Positions 10,755 through 21,628 of a stretch of DNA of 64,000 nucleotides are shown piece after piece. Source of the DNA: Tilletiaria anomala UBC 951 (taxonomy: Eukaryota > Basidiomycota > Exobasidiomycetes > Georgefischeriales > Tilletiariaceae). Each line of letters opens with the position of its first letter. The stretch's first letter is position 1. The notes beneath the pieces are model-generated. The model worked only from the letters and a program-made list of their open reading frames with translations, made no database searches and was not told the DNA's origin. Location of the stretch: NCBI RefSeq assembly GCF_000711695.1, contig NW_013546996.1:62001-126000 (forward strand), read 5' to 3'. A program made the translations under genes and the position numbers.

Positions 10755-12187
10755 ATGGATATCCTCCAGTCGGTAGACCCGACGTCTTCGTTGTCTTCCC
10801 TTTCCGACCCATATCGCCCTTCATTCTTTGAGCTCTTCGCTCAGGAACAGCTGCGAGATCTGCTTGCCCCAGCGCTGCGATATGTGCTCTCTGTGTTTAC
10901 GCAGCGACATCCCCGCTACTTGCTCCGCATCGTCAACCGCTTCGATGAGCTATACGCGCTGGCGATGTATGCGGTGGAGAGGCACTACCTCAAAACCTGG
11001 GGTGAGCGATCGACCACTGAAAAAACTGCCGCTTTTAGTCTATTGATTGCAGTGCACCCTTCCACAGGCTCATCATTTGCAGAAAATTTCTACGGGCTGA
11101 GGCGAAGACGACGGCCTGGTGCATCGACGGACCGAGCCAAAGCAGCAGCCACAACTCGACCAGGCCAAGCATCTTACGAGGCACTACGGAATCGAGAGAT
11201 CAGCTTATCTCTGCTGTTCCTTGTAGGCCTGCCTTACATCCAATCAAAAGCAAAGGACCGCTGGGAGCGCATGGGAGGCGGTGTATCGGAAGAACAACTG
11301 TTCGACAATGGCGAGGAACTCCAGGGACGGCGGGCTTTCCAAGAGAACGAGCAACGTACTAAAAGTCAGCTTGTGCGCCTGAAAGAGAAGAGCGAGGATC
11401 TCTTCCATAAAGGGTATCCGTACGCCGCCAGCTTCTATCAGCTTTGGCTGCTCATCTACCATATGAGGTATCTGTTTGGGAAAAGTCCATACTGGCGCCC
11501 CTGGCTTCGATGGATGAGGGTCGACGTTCGTCGAGTGTCGCAAGATGACTATGTGGGTCTATGTTATCCATTTTTCGAAAAGAGCACCTACTGATCCTTT
11601 TTGTACGGCAGCCAAACTCGGTGCCGATTCTGCCACCGGATTTGCCACACCCTCTTCGCGAGCCTGTTCCCTTTTTCACTTCCCTCATTCGATCGTCTCC
11701 CTTCATCTTTTTCGAGCTCCTCAAGTACGCTCTGCCCGCCTCCATCTTCTTTTTCAAATTCCTTGAGTGGTGGTACAGCTCTGACAACCCACGGCGGCGG
11801 CGAGGCGGAGGTGACGGCAATGGCGGCGCTGCTCCCGCGCAAGGCGGTTTTGGTACCAATGTGCCTCTCTTTGGGCCACCTTCCGTCCTCATGCCCGATA
11901 AAGAAGGTGTCCTCTTCCACAAGGAGGAGGGGTACCAACCACCACGTGTGCCGACCAAGATGGCGCTGGCGGGCGGCATGCACGGTCCGACCAATGTGGC
12001 AAGTCTGCTGCACAACTCGTGTCCACTCTGTGGACGTACACCTGTCGCGAACCCTTGCATGCTGCCGACGGGGTACGTCTTTTGCTACACGTGCGCCCAT
12101 GCGTATGTCGATGAGCACGGTCAGTGCCCCGTCACACGGCGTAAAGTCATCGGCGGCAAAGACAGCATACGAAGAGTACTGGGTTAA
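10755..12187 (+). CDS. PEX12: PEX12, RING-finger peroxin of the peroxisomal import machinery
   Basis: Three exons: 10755-11001, 11068-11552 and 11612-12187, 435 residues. The N-terminus DPYRPSFFELFAQEQLRDLL...LRYVL is characteristic of Pex12. Intron 1 (GTGAGC...CAG, 66 bp) joins KTWG to SSFAENFYGL as in other Pex12 proteins. It has no stop and keeps frame, so a naive translation carries 22 extra residues. Intron 2 is 59 bp. Hydrophobic segments include FIFFELLKYALPASIFFF (about 275-292). The C-terminal RING at about 381-417 (CPLCGRTPVANPC...CYTC...CP) has the reduced zinc-ligand set typical of Pex12. Family knowledge: Pex2, Pex10 and Pex12 form the membrane ubiquitin ligase that recycles the Pex5 receptor. 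Confidence 0.94.
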
Positions 12188-12867
12188 GGATCGCTTGCCA
12201 GCCAATAGAGCGCCATCAATCATATCTACTTATTGCATTTGGGTTGCAATCATATCTGCTCGTTACATCCAGGGTGTTGAATGCGCTTGCCGCTTTACGA
12301 CACTTAATCGATAGCCTTGTCGGAATTCCAGGCCTGTGAATGCTGAGTTCGATCGCACAATGAGCAATATTGCAATTGCCTCTGGCCAGAACCTACCATT
12401 TCAAATGTTCGACGTTGTTGTACAAGGGTCCTGTAGGATAACGAATCGTTTACCATGACAATGCAAGCATTCGGGTGGACAAACGGCTGAAGAGGTGAAT
12501 GAGAAAGAGCCTACAGGGTCTTCGCTGTTGTTGCCGCCATCCCATACTTAGATGCGCTCGGAGGCAATCGAGCCTCGCGAGACCCAAGCGCCTCTACGCG
12601 ACTCCCTTTGGCCGTTTTGGCCGACAGGTGCTACGTGGGCATCAAGGAGCGAAGCTATAGAGCACCTAAGTCAGAATATGGACCTGCTTCATTCTTCCTG
12701 AGTGGACTACCTCCGATGCTGCCCTACCTGGAGAGGCCTGCTCTGGAAACGGGTATGGTCGTCTTGTGGTGCGTCTCTCACCAGCGGGGGATGTGATGAT
12801 TGGTGGATGGAGGGTGGCGACAGCGGCACTTGGTAACAGTGGCTTATGAGATGGTTGCAAGCGAACA

Positions 12868-13258
12868 TTAGAGAAGGGAGGGCGAAGATGGAGCCGGTGA
12901 CAGAAGAAATGCACAGCCCGAGGGAGAAGGATCAATGGCCAAAGGGGCATGTGAAGGAACACGACTACTTGATGCCGCTGATCGGATGGGTTGCATACGG
13001 TAGGCTTTTTCAAGCGAAGCTGACAATCGCGGCTCTGCTGGGGAAAGACTGGCTGCACTTGCGGATTTACGGACGGTCGGGTCGTTATCTGCGACTGAGA
13101 GCCTGCTTTGCGTTGCCTGCGGCATCGCTGTTGCCGTTGATTTGGGATGCACAGACGCAGCCGCAGTCAAGCGAGAAGATGGACTCGCTGCTGTATCGGA
13201 GACTGGCTCCTCTGAACAGCTCGCAGTATCCTCGCCAGACCTACTTTTGGCGCTAAAG
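12868..13258 (-). other. Unassigned Ser/Ala/Pro-rich open frame, possible exon
   Basis: On the minus strand a frame rich in Ser, Ala and Pro stays open for about 130 codons and ends in a stop at 12868. At its upstream edge a good acceptor-like sequence (cctctcctttag) follows a pyrimidine tract, so it could be a terminal exon. No upstream exon joins in phase, no domain is visible, and an overlapping plus-strand frame (12846-13256) is equally open. I do not assign a function. Confidence 0.25.
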
Positions 13259-13368
13259 GAGAGGAAGCAGGAGTCAAGCCTTCTTTACGCATGACATAAC
13301 TAAGACTGATGACTTCGTCGAGATCTTGGACATCTTGAGAGAACGCTGTCCATCTTGGCTTGTTTAAG

Positions 13369-13800
13369 CGCTCGTGCTTGCTGTCCCGGCCTTGAGATGG
13401 TACGACGAAGAGTACGAGGAGATGGCTACCGTGCCCTGTTTGGACAGAGCGATTCGAAGACTGTGATGGATTGGCGAGATGGTTTCAGCGCATGGAAAGA
13501 AAGCAAAGGGAGGCTTCTCGCGCGGCTCTCACCTCGCAATGGCTCCCTTGAGTGGAAGCGTGATATTTCTCTCCCAGTGATCCCTGACACCTACCGGGTG
13601 CTATGCTTCCCCCATTAACTTGAGCACCTGCGTTGATTGCGTCGACCACCCGATGAACCGTTGCAGTAGCGGAAGCATGTTCAATTCCAGCTATCATGTA
13701 GTGGCTTTCAGCAGCGGTGTAGTTTCGGAAGACAGCGTGTGCGGTGCCGCTCAACAAACACGTCCGAAGGAACGTTTCTTGAACTGATTGATATCTTCGC
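13369..13800 (-). other. Unassigned coding-like stretch
   Basis: A minus-strand frame with protein-like composition (e.g. TAHAVFRNYTAAESHYMIAG) ends near a donor-like GTGAGA. A second short open frame with an acceptor-like cag lies further on. There is no ATG in a good position and no recognised family. It could be a small lineage-specific gene or a relic. Confidence 0.22.
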
Positions 13801-15326
13801 TCACATAGTCCAAGTTCAGCTCATTGTTGACAGCTTCTTAAGTTCTATTTTTAGAATCCTCTATTTTGAGTCGAACGCATGCACCGTGCTTTAAAATTTG
13901 ACTATTTGTAAGCGTATGGAACATCAGCGCCTGACGCTCCCAGAGTACATTGCGTTCCTTTCTTACCTACCAAACCATTGTAGCTCGAAGGTGTGACCGC
14001 ATTCCATTCCACCTGGGTCATTGCTAAGTCGAGTTTCGCCAATTCCTTTCCCCGATTTGCTTCCAGACATGTAATGAGGGTTCAGCTTAGGCGCCTGTAG
14101 CTCCACTTCAATCAGAGTAACCTAAACCAAGGATCCAGCTCGATATCAAAGAGGAACTTGTACCGTTCCCTCGGCAGAAGGAGGCACCGTTGGTGCGGAT
14201 CTCGAAGCAGCATATTTCGCTGTAATGGGCTTCGACAATCCGTTGCCCTACACTGGGCGATTCAACTCTTTGACCATGGGCAGAGCAATTGCGTGTACGC
14301 TCAGCACATTGAAGGACATAATGTGTATAATGAGCACGAAGCACTGTTGAACAGCATGTCACTGGAGAATGCAGAACTGTGTATGAGGCGCGCCTTTCGA
14401 AGAAGCGAACCTGGGAACGGGTAGAAAAAATCACCATGACGTCGAGATACTGAATCGGGTTGAAGCGCTGAGAAATGAAGATATGAGTAGACTTTCAACA
14501 GATGTGAGCGTGAAAAATCAGCGGCCAGTACTGATGCGACGAAGATGAAAAGTGTAAGGCTTGCTGGGACTTGCACAGGCGTGATATAGCCGAATGAACA
14601 CATCCAAGGACGGTTCGAGGAGGCCTGTACTACTTTCATATATGTATGGAGGGCCGAGTACCTTATGCTGCACACACAGTTCCAAAAATGAAGGGAGGGG
14701 TAGAGTCCCATTGTCCGGTCACTTCCTTCATCAGCGCCTGCGCCGGATCAAGCCAGGCAGAGACGGCGCAAGGATTTGCGAATGGTGATTGATCGTGATC
14801 GCTGATCATTGTTGACCATTACCTTGGGAGTCGCTGTGAGGCCTTGAGCCGAAGCTGTCCGACTGGGCGTAGACGGCCGCAGTACACATGTATATCTGAT
14901 AGTCGAGGGAGAGTCAAGACTCAAGTGTGAATATGTGGACCATGGCCAATGGATTGTCGTGATGCTTGTGATGTTTCAAGTTTATGCTATTAACTGTTTT
15001 ATTATTCTAGAACACCAGAATCCATGAACAGCGAGGTGGGCGCAAGGCGTAATCGGGCTGGGTCGCCATAAACCTAAAACGGAAGTCTCGCCGGCAGGCC
15101 CCTCCGACAATGTTAGGGTTCTCCCACTGTACCGCAGTCTGACAAATCCGTAATGCATATTCAGTAGTGCGTTTTATGGGACGCTCCGTCCGAGATATGC
15201 AATATTATCAAAAACGACTCCAGCCCGCCGGCGTCTGCGGGCCGCCACCAAAACGCTGTTTCCCGTTTCGGCAGCCGCCAGTGGCCAAATCGTCATAGCA
15301 ACCCCGGTTCATGCTTCACCCTTCAC

Positions 15327-15354
15327 AGTTCATAGTTCAAAGTTCACACTTCAC
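15327..15354. repeat. Four imperfect 7-bp tandem units
   Basis: The units agttcat, agttcaa, agttcac and acttcac follow each other directly. They lie in non-coding sequence upstream of the coding-like block at 15.5-16.2 kb. No function is inferred. Confidence 0.8.
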
Positions 15355-15541
15355 ACGCTTGCAGGATGCACTCGGTACCCCTGATCCCCTGAAGGTGGCA
15401 TCAGCTATATATAGCATAGCGTGAGCACATAGTGAGCCGCGGGTGCGTCACTGAGACATCAGGAGAACTTGCCTGCCCTCGGAACATGAGGCTGTGATAG
15501 TGCGAGGCCTGAGGCCAGACTGAACACTTCTGTCCAGATAG

Positions 15542-16202
15542 TCAAAGGCCCGAGTACTGTTTGTCCCAGGGGGCAAAGGACAGATTGCCTGGGAATGATG
15601 AGCCGCGTCGATAAACCCGGTGGTCTCCCCCTAGTAGATGTTTGGCCGTGAGCTTGATGTAGCAATACATCTTGAAATGTACGCGAACTTGCTTACAAAC
15701 CACTTTTACCTTGTATTCCACCGATTTAATATCGACGAGGTCGGAGAATTTGTCAAAGATCTCTTGAAAGACCGCATGATGAAGAAATATTAGGAACAAT
15801 CTTCGAATAACATACAGGGAATCGTTGAGCTTGGATTGACACAAGGTGCAAATTTGCCATTGCCAGATCGTTTCTATGGTCCACATATGCACTAGTGTTG
15901 AATGATCCCACCGTCCTTTCCACACATTTTGGCAGTCGACCAAATTGATGCATTTCACAGATGTCCGACAACTTTTGCATCGACTCGAGGCGCTGCCTGA
16001 AGGCCTGCAGTGCGTCCCAAGCCTCCATGTGAACCTCAGCTGGGTATGCGACTCTCCGGATCCGTATTATTGGAACTTCGATGGGCACCCTGAGGAGTGG
16101 TTCATTGCGGAGAAGAGATCGCGAAACAAAGAGCATGCAAGGTTAATGTGGATGCCACCAAAAGAGGAAGCCGTTGCCGACGACTTCAGCGATGAACAAT
16201 AG
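15542..16202. pseudogene. Unassigned coding-like block, strand unresolved
   Basis: Both strands carry long frames here. Plus strand: an 84-codon frame from an ATG at 15948 ends in an acidic tail (EEAVADDFSDEQ) and has a Trp/Tyr-rich core (DSPDPYYWNFDGHPEEW). A second short plus frame starts at the ATG at 15638. Minus strand: two overlapping frames (15542-15958 and 15753-16136) look equally protein-like, e.g. VHMEAWDALQAFRQRLESM. They lie in different frames with no intron that fits between them, so a minus-strand reading would be broken. No domain is recognised. The block is either a small multi-exon plus-strand gene or a minus-strand pseudogene. Confidence 0.3.
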
Positions 16203-16628
16203 TCATTTACATCAACAGTGCAAGTTAGTCGAAGTATCCACATGAGGCTGACGACGAAGCCGAGAATCCATTGATCGAGAGCATAATTCGCCGTGTATTT
16301 ATATTCTATGGAAACACCAGGCCGATCTAGCTACATCCAGACATAAGAATACATGCTTTCGGATCACATTGCTGCATGCGCATGCGTGAAAATAGCGTTG
16401 TGAATACGGACGAGTGTCGAGTTTCTGCCCACTCCGCTTTCCATTCTTGCAAAAAGATTTAAAAAGGAAAGTGGTTGGCCCATCACGTGTCAGGCTTGCG
16501 CCGTGTGCTGACCGGGGGGAGGAACCAGGGCGTCGCCAGGAGCATGTAGGAGGGCCGAGTTGAATTGGAACCTTTCAATGGCGCTCTCGAGTGATAGTCA
16601 GTACATTTGTGGATTCGGGGTTCGTATT

Positions 16629-19600
16629 TTAGCCCATGCAAGCCGACTCTTCCGTCACATCAGGCTCTTGTAACCCCTGGCTCGCCGATCCCAAATGTGC
16701 TGCTGCTGGAACCGCAGGTGCGCCTGCGTCGATCTCGGCGTGAGCGACATTCAAGCCGTCACCAGCTTCGCCAGAAGCTGCGACGCACGGGTAACGCATC
16801 GCGAGCTTCCTAGCCTCCTCCATCCCGGCCATGTTGAGCGGCAGCCATCGCACGTACTCGGATTCAGCGTGGCGCAGCCTCATCGAGTTGCGCGTCGGCC
16901 TTGTCCGCATCCAGGGCGGCGCGAGCAGCCCGCTGCCGGTGCCGCTGCTACCCATTCCATCCGCCGTGTCCAACGATGCAGCCGCAGAGGCAGCCGCTGC
17001 GGCGCATCCGTCATCGTGATCTTGCATCGCCGCGACGTACGGTGCATAGTCGAGCGCAGCCGCTCGCCGTGGTGGAAGCTGCAACACGTGCACGCGCAGG
17101 CCTTGCAGCACGCACGCGAGCCTGCGCGAAAATTCTACACGCCCCTGGAGCAGCGCAGCGTCCTGAAAGCCCAGGGGGCTCGGCGCTCGTGACAATGCTG
17201 CTGCTCGCGAGGACGATAGCGCATCGTATATCTGATCCTGTCGACCGTAATGTGGCAAGATTGGCCGGAACTTCTCTGCCTCCGCGTCGGACAACATTTT
17301 ACCATGCCGCAGGCTCAGCTTGTCAGCGGCAGAGTGGTTGCCTTCGCCAAGGATGACCTGCAAAGACAGAGACACATGCTACGTCAGCTTGGCAGCGCTC
17401 AAAATTCGAGTCCCGGCGGTGATGTCGTGCCGCACGCGCACCTCGATATGGTGATCAATGCCGAGCTGCAGCTCGGCGTCCGCAAAGGAGGCCTGCTCTC
17501 TGCACCGTGCCACATCCTGCATATCGTCACCAGACTCGTCTTGCGTGAATGCCTCGAGTTTACAAGGAGCAGGGGCCGCTCCGAGATTCAAGCCATGATG
17601 TGCCCCGGAAGAATGGCACCAGTAATGCAACTGCAGCAGTGCCTGGCGTAGATCCGCCGTGCAGCCCTTAACAGCTTCACCGCCCTTCGACGGCGTAGCG
17701 TCTGGGATCTCAGACCCCGGCGCGACCGCACCATCGGCTGGCAGCGTACGCTGATCCTTCTCCGCAAGTTTGAGCAATGGGGCATCATCTAGAGTTCGCT
17801 CCCGTGTCGCGTCGTCGAGCTCTTTTCCCTCTGCAGCGGCAACGACCTTCAGATAGGCCGACAGGAGGTTGCGTGGTGGTGCTGTCACTTCTAGGACCTC
17901 CTGGATGGGCAATGTCTGCAGTGGTACCTGCGCAATGTCTGTGATCGAAACACCACACCATGTAATATTCCGTCAGCCATACGGCTTGATTCTGGCGCAG
18001 TAAAGCGCTGAAAATCTCACCGTTGCACGTGATCACCACTGGCCGCTGGGACTTGGCCACAAGCTCGACAACCGCCTGCCAGAAGCCCTTGTCCTCTTCG
18101 AACAGAACATCGCCCTCTTCGATCAAAATCACCGATTGTCTCGCAGGCTGTTGTGCGCTTCCAGCGCGCGCAAACGACGCCGGTGCCGGCTTCTGCGGAC
18201 TTGCATCGTTGCGTTTGCGCATCAGGTCCAGCACCGACTTGCTCTTGAACGTCGCCCCTCCGCCTTTGCCACCGCCGAGCACCATGTGGTTGCGTGCCAG
18301 ATCACCGACAGCCGCTTCCAGCGCCACGCCACTTCGTTTACCCATACCAGGAAACAGTTCGAACACCTCGTAGCCCATCTCAGCGGCACAGGCATACACC
18401 ATCGCCGTCTTGCCGCAGCCCGTTGGGCCGTGCAGAACGATGCAGTTGGTAAGAATGTTACTGTCTGCGAAAGAGCGGTGAGGCCCCAGTACGGCCGCAT
18501 GGCTTCGAGTCAGGGTCGTATTCTCCGTCACCCCGGATTGCATAGACGATGCTGCGGTGACGTCTGACTGATTCGTCTCTTGGGTTGCCGTTTCCGTTGG
18601 CGAGGGTGATGAGAGTGATTCGCCGTTCGCGTCTCTGCTCTTGGGCTTGAATTTGCCAAAGAAGGTGTTGATCTTCGGGGTGTTGATCTGTTCCAGCATC
18701 ACCTCCTGTTCTTCTTCCGTTTCCGAATCCCTTGCGAGCCACCCGTCCATTCCATCATCGTCCTCCGAATCGCTGTGCAACCTGCATTGCCGCTTTTTAC
18801 GCGAGTCGATCTTCTCGATTCGCCGCTGTACCTTTCGTTTGCGCAGCGTGACTACGGGCGACGAGTCCATCGGCAGTTGCGCAAGACCAGGTTGCAACTG
18901 CGAGTGCGCCTGCGGCTGCAACTTCTGCTCCGTGTTGGTGGACACGGACTCGGACACCTGCAGCGCTCGCAGCCAGTCGCTGAGGTACGCGGCTTGTGCC
19001 TCATTGCCGAGGCACTCGTTTGGGTGAAGAGGTCGCCATCGATCAGTCAAGAGCTCATCAGTGCTCTGCAGCACCGAGCTGGTGTTCGCTGCTGCTGCTT
19101 CGACAACCCGCTGCATGGCTGCGTGCTGCATCAAGGCTGAGTCAGACGCGATGCTACTGATGTCGATAGGAAGGGGTGGAGAGACGTAAGAAGAGCGCAC
19201 AACTTCATTGCCGTCTAGGTCAAGGTAGATGGGCTCAAAACGCGCATCACGCTTCTGCCGAACTTTCTGCATCGCATCAGATACCTGCTTCTTGAACGGG
19301 GCCAGGAGTGGCTCAGGTTGGTCTGGCTGAATAATAGTTGATGTGCCTTGTTGCAATCGCGTACGCCGCTCGAAGGGTAGGGAATATCTGTCGTTCGCCT
19401 CGCAAAATGTAGCCTCCTCTGTTGGGTGTACATGTATCGACTCCCGATTTGGAAAGGGGGGCAACGGCAGCTTGGGTGGACGAATGACGTTCGAAGCTTT
19501 GTGCGAGGCGACGTGATCTTCGGAGCGTGTCAGATCGATCACGCCGCCAGCTTGCTTTGCCCGTTTGGTACCCATTTTGAAGCCTGTCACGGTCAGATCT

Positions 19601-20270
19601 TCACCATCGTCATCTGACGCGTCAATCGAGATGGGCGCTGCCACTTTACGCCAAAAGGTCTTCAGTCCTTTGGCCGCCACTGCCTTTGCCCTACCCCGCG
19701 CCTTTGCTGATGGCACAGCGTTATCGTTCGAGTCTATCACCTGCACTGGCTGCTTCGACAGGAAAGAAAAATTCTAGGTGAGTGAATGGATTTTGATCAG
19801 AAATGAGGCCGTGAGCGGACTGGCTCACAGTTGCTGTTTCCCGATGAATTGACTCGGTTCTGGGTGCTTCGGTTGTGGCTGCTTGGGCAGCCTTCACCTG
19901 CTCGGAAGGCTTTGCAAATACGCCACAGGCTTTCTCCCCATTCTGCTGCGCACTGCGATGTCCATTTTTCGGAGGAGCGACGGCGTTCATTGTTACCTAA
20001 AGCCAAGGTTCTGTTCAGCAACGCTATAAATTGGCGAGAGGAGCTCAAACGCACTTTCTCGCCCATGTCAACAGCGTCCTTTGCTGCATTTGACACAGCC
20101 ACATGATTGCTCGCTTTGAGCGTGATGCTGACTGTGCCGGCTGTTCCTACCTCGAGTACCTCCTCCTCACGGCGCACCGCGTCTAGCATCCCCACACAAC
20201 GAGGCTGAGCCTCGTGAGCATGCGGTAGCACGCGCGGCTTTTGGCCAAATGCGAGCGTCGCTTGCTTCAT
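16629..20270 (-). CDS. ELG1: ELG1/ATAD5, large subunit of the alternative RFC that unloads PCNA
   Basis: Five exons on the minus strand: 20055-20270, 19829-19996, 18021-19749, 17442-17938 and 16629-17357, 1112 residues, with all phases matching. The AAA+ core starts near LTDRWRPLHPNECLGN (about 362). It has a clean Walker A (GPTGCGKT, about 569) and a Walker B-like segment VILIEEGDVLFEED (about 666), where the family usually has EEVD. A stretch PKINTFFGKF (about 483) resembles a PCNA-interacting motif without its leading Gln. The start MKQATLAFG is also PIP-like. Family knowledge: Elg1 replaces Rfc1 in a clamp-loader-like complex and removes PCNA from replicated DNA. The donor after NDHHIE-type coding at 17441 and the acceptor at 17358 follow GT-AG. 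Divergent from COA1. Confidence 0.9.
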
Positions 20271-20696
20271 TCTCTGAGACTATGAGTCACTGACCAATTT
20301 CTGGCAGCAGCCGCCTTCAGGCCTTCTCGGAGCATACATGCTTCTTCCAGACGCATGTGTTAGATACCTGCCAATGTCCAATGCACATGTACCGAGTGCC
20401 GCCAGCCCCAGTTGTGGTCTGTCGACTGTCGGAGACTCCCAACTCTCTATTCGACTGCCCAGTGCGTCTTGAGTTGATGTAACGCGAGTCGCGACGCGAA
20501 AATAAAAAGAAAGAACGCGTCCATCTTTCTTTTTTTTCTTCCAAGCAGCACCCGTTGCTCTTTCGAATCCTGCTTGTGTCACTTCGAAGCTACATGTCCG
20601 AAAGAGCGAACACTTCTTCAATTCAGAAGATGCAGGGCCCGTTCAACACGCTTTCGGTTGGACAAATCCCGAGAATTTTGGTGCTCATCTTGCAAA
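20271..20696. promoter_or_regulatory. Divergent ELG1/COA1 promoter with MCB-like elements
   Basis: A 426-bp interval between divergent starts. It contains ACGCGT at 20515-20520 and ACGCGAAA at 20494-20501. These match the MluI cell-cycle box and an MBF/SBF-type site known from yeasts. They lie about 225-250 bp upstream of the ELG1 ATG and 177-203 bp upstream of the COA1 ATG. A T-rich tract follows (20521-20540). S-phase control of ELG1 is an inference. Confidence 0.5.
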
Positions 20697-21628
20697 ATGG
20701 CGAGTCCGGCGCTCCGACGTGCCGCTGTTCGGCTCTTTCCCTCATCATTAGAGACATCCCAAAGATGGCTCCTTCGACAGGGGCCTCTGTCCGTGTCTTG
20801 CCATAAGTGCTTTCCTCAAGAAGGCCGGGTCTTGCTCTTGTCTCACCGCTTAAATGTTGGCCATACGGGCTTCATGACCAGGACCATTGCAACTGCTGCC
20901 ACTGGGCCACCTCCTCAAAGACCACAAAGCAAGCGGACGAGAGAGCTACCAATAATTCCTGTACGTCTGCCATTTCCTCTGTCAGTCACTCAGTTATCGT
21001 CTTCAGCTACAACTCACACTGTTATAATCAAACGCCGCACTGCAGGACCGACGGCCAATCTTTGCCGCCGCAGCCTTAGTCGTAGTAACCATATGGACCG
21101 CATTTGCGTCATATGCAACAAACAAAGAACGTCTCTCTTCTTCTGTCTTTCGATCCGTCCTGACGCAGATCAAGGATTCAGACAACGTCAATGAGGCACT
21201 CGGCAGTCCCGTGCTACTGGAACCGAGTATTTTGGGGGATCCTTGGGTGGCTGGATCTGTGCGTCTGTGGAACGGTGTCGTTGGGCAATGCCAGCTGCCA
21301 AAGGCTCTGACCCGATTTCCACTTTTTCAATACAGGTCAACATGATGCAAGGCAAGGTCGACATCAGCTTCCGAGTCAAAGGGCCGCGTAGTGAGTCTGC
21401 TTCCTTTCCTTCTTTGACAACCGCTTCCCTGACGACTGCAAGTCACCAACTTCTGCAGGCTCGGGCACAGTCTACTTCACCTCCATACGGCGCAATCAAA
21501 TGCGAACGTTCGAAGTATTGCGCTTCCTTGTCGTCACTGATCGTGATGAGACCATCAGCATGCTTGATGAAGATCGGACCAATGCAAGCATGACCCATGA
21601 TTCGGATGGTGACATGACCTTTGTATGA
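20697..21628 (+). CDS. COA1: COA1-family cytochrome c oxidase assembly factor
   Basis: Four exons: 20697-20960, 21046-21276, 21336-21390 and 21459-21628, 239 residues. Exon 1 encodes a basic, Arg-rich presequence consistent with mitochondrial import and ends ELPIIP. Exon 2 continues DRRPIFAAAALVVVTIWTAF, a membrane span at about 93-111. The later exons give the Coa1 core: EALGSPVLLEPSI, then VNMMQGKVDISFRVKGP, then SGTVYFTSIRRNQ. Family knowledge: Coa1 is an inner-membrane protein that works with Mss51 and Shy1 in early Cox1 maturation. The second intron uses a less common GTCGTT donor, chosen because it alone keeps phase. The middle exon is only 55 bp. The tail is acidic. Confidence 0.82.

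Larger units (their letters stand above)
12188..16628. other. 4.4-kb gene-poor region between PEX12 and ELG1
   Basis: No family could be recognised. Coding-like stretches on the minus strand at 12868-13258 and 13480-13800, and a mixed block at 15542-16202, are listed separately. The remaining sequence (for example 13900-15300) is AT-richer and holds only short open frames. No terminal repeats marking an intact mobile element were found. Confidence 0.5.
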
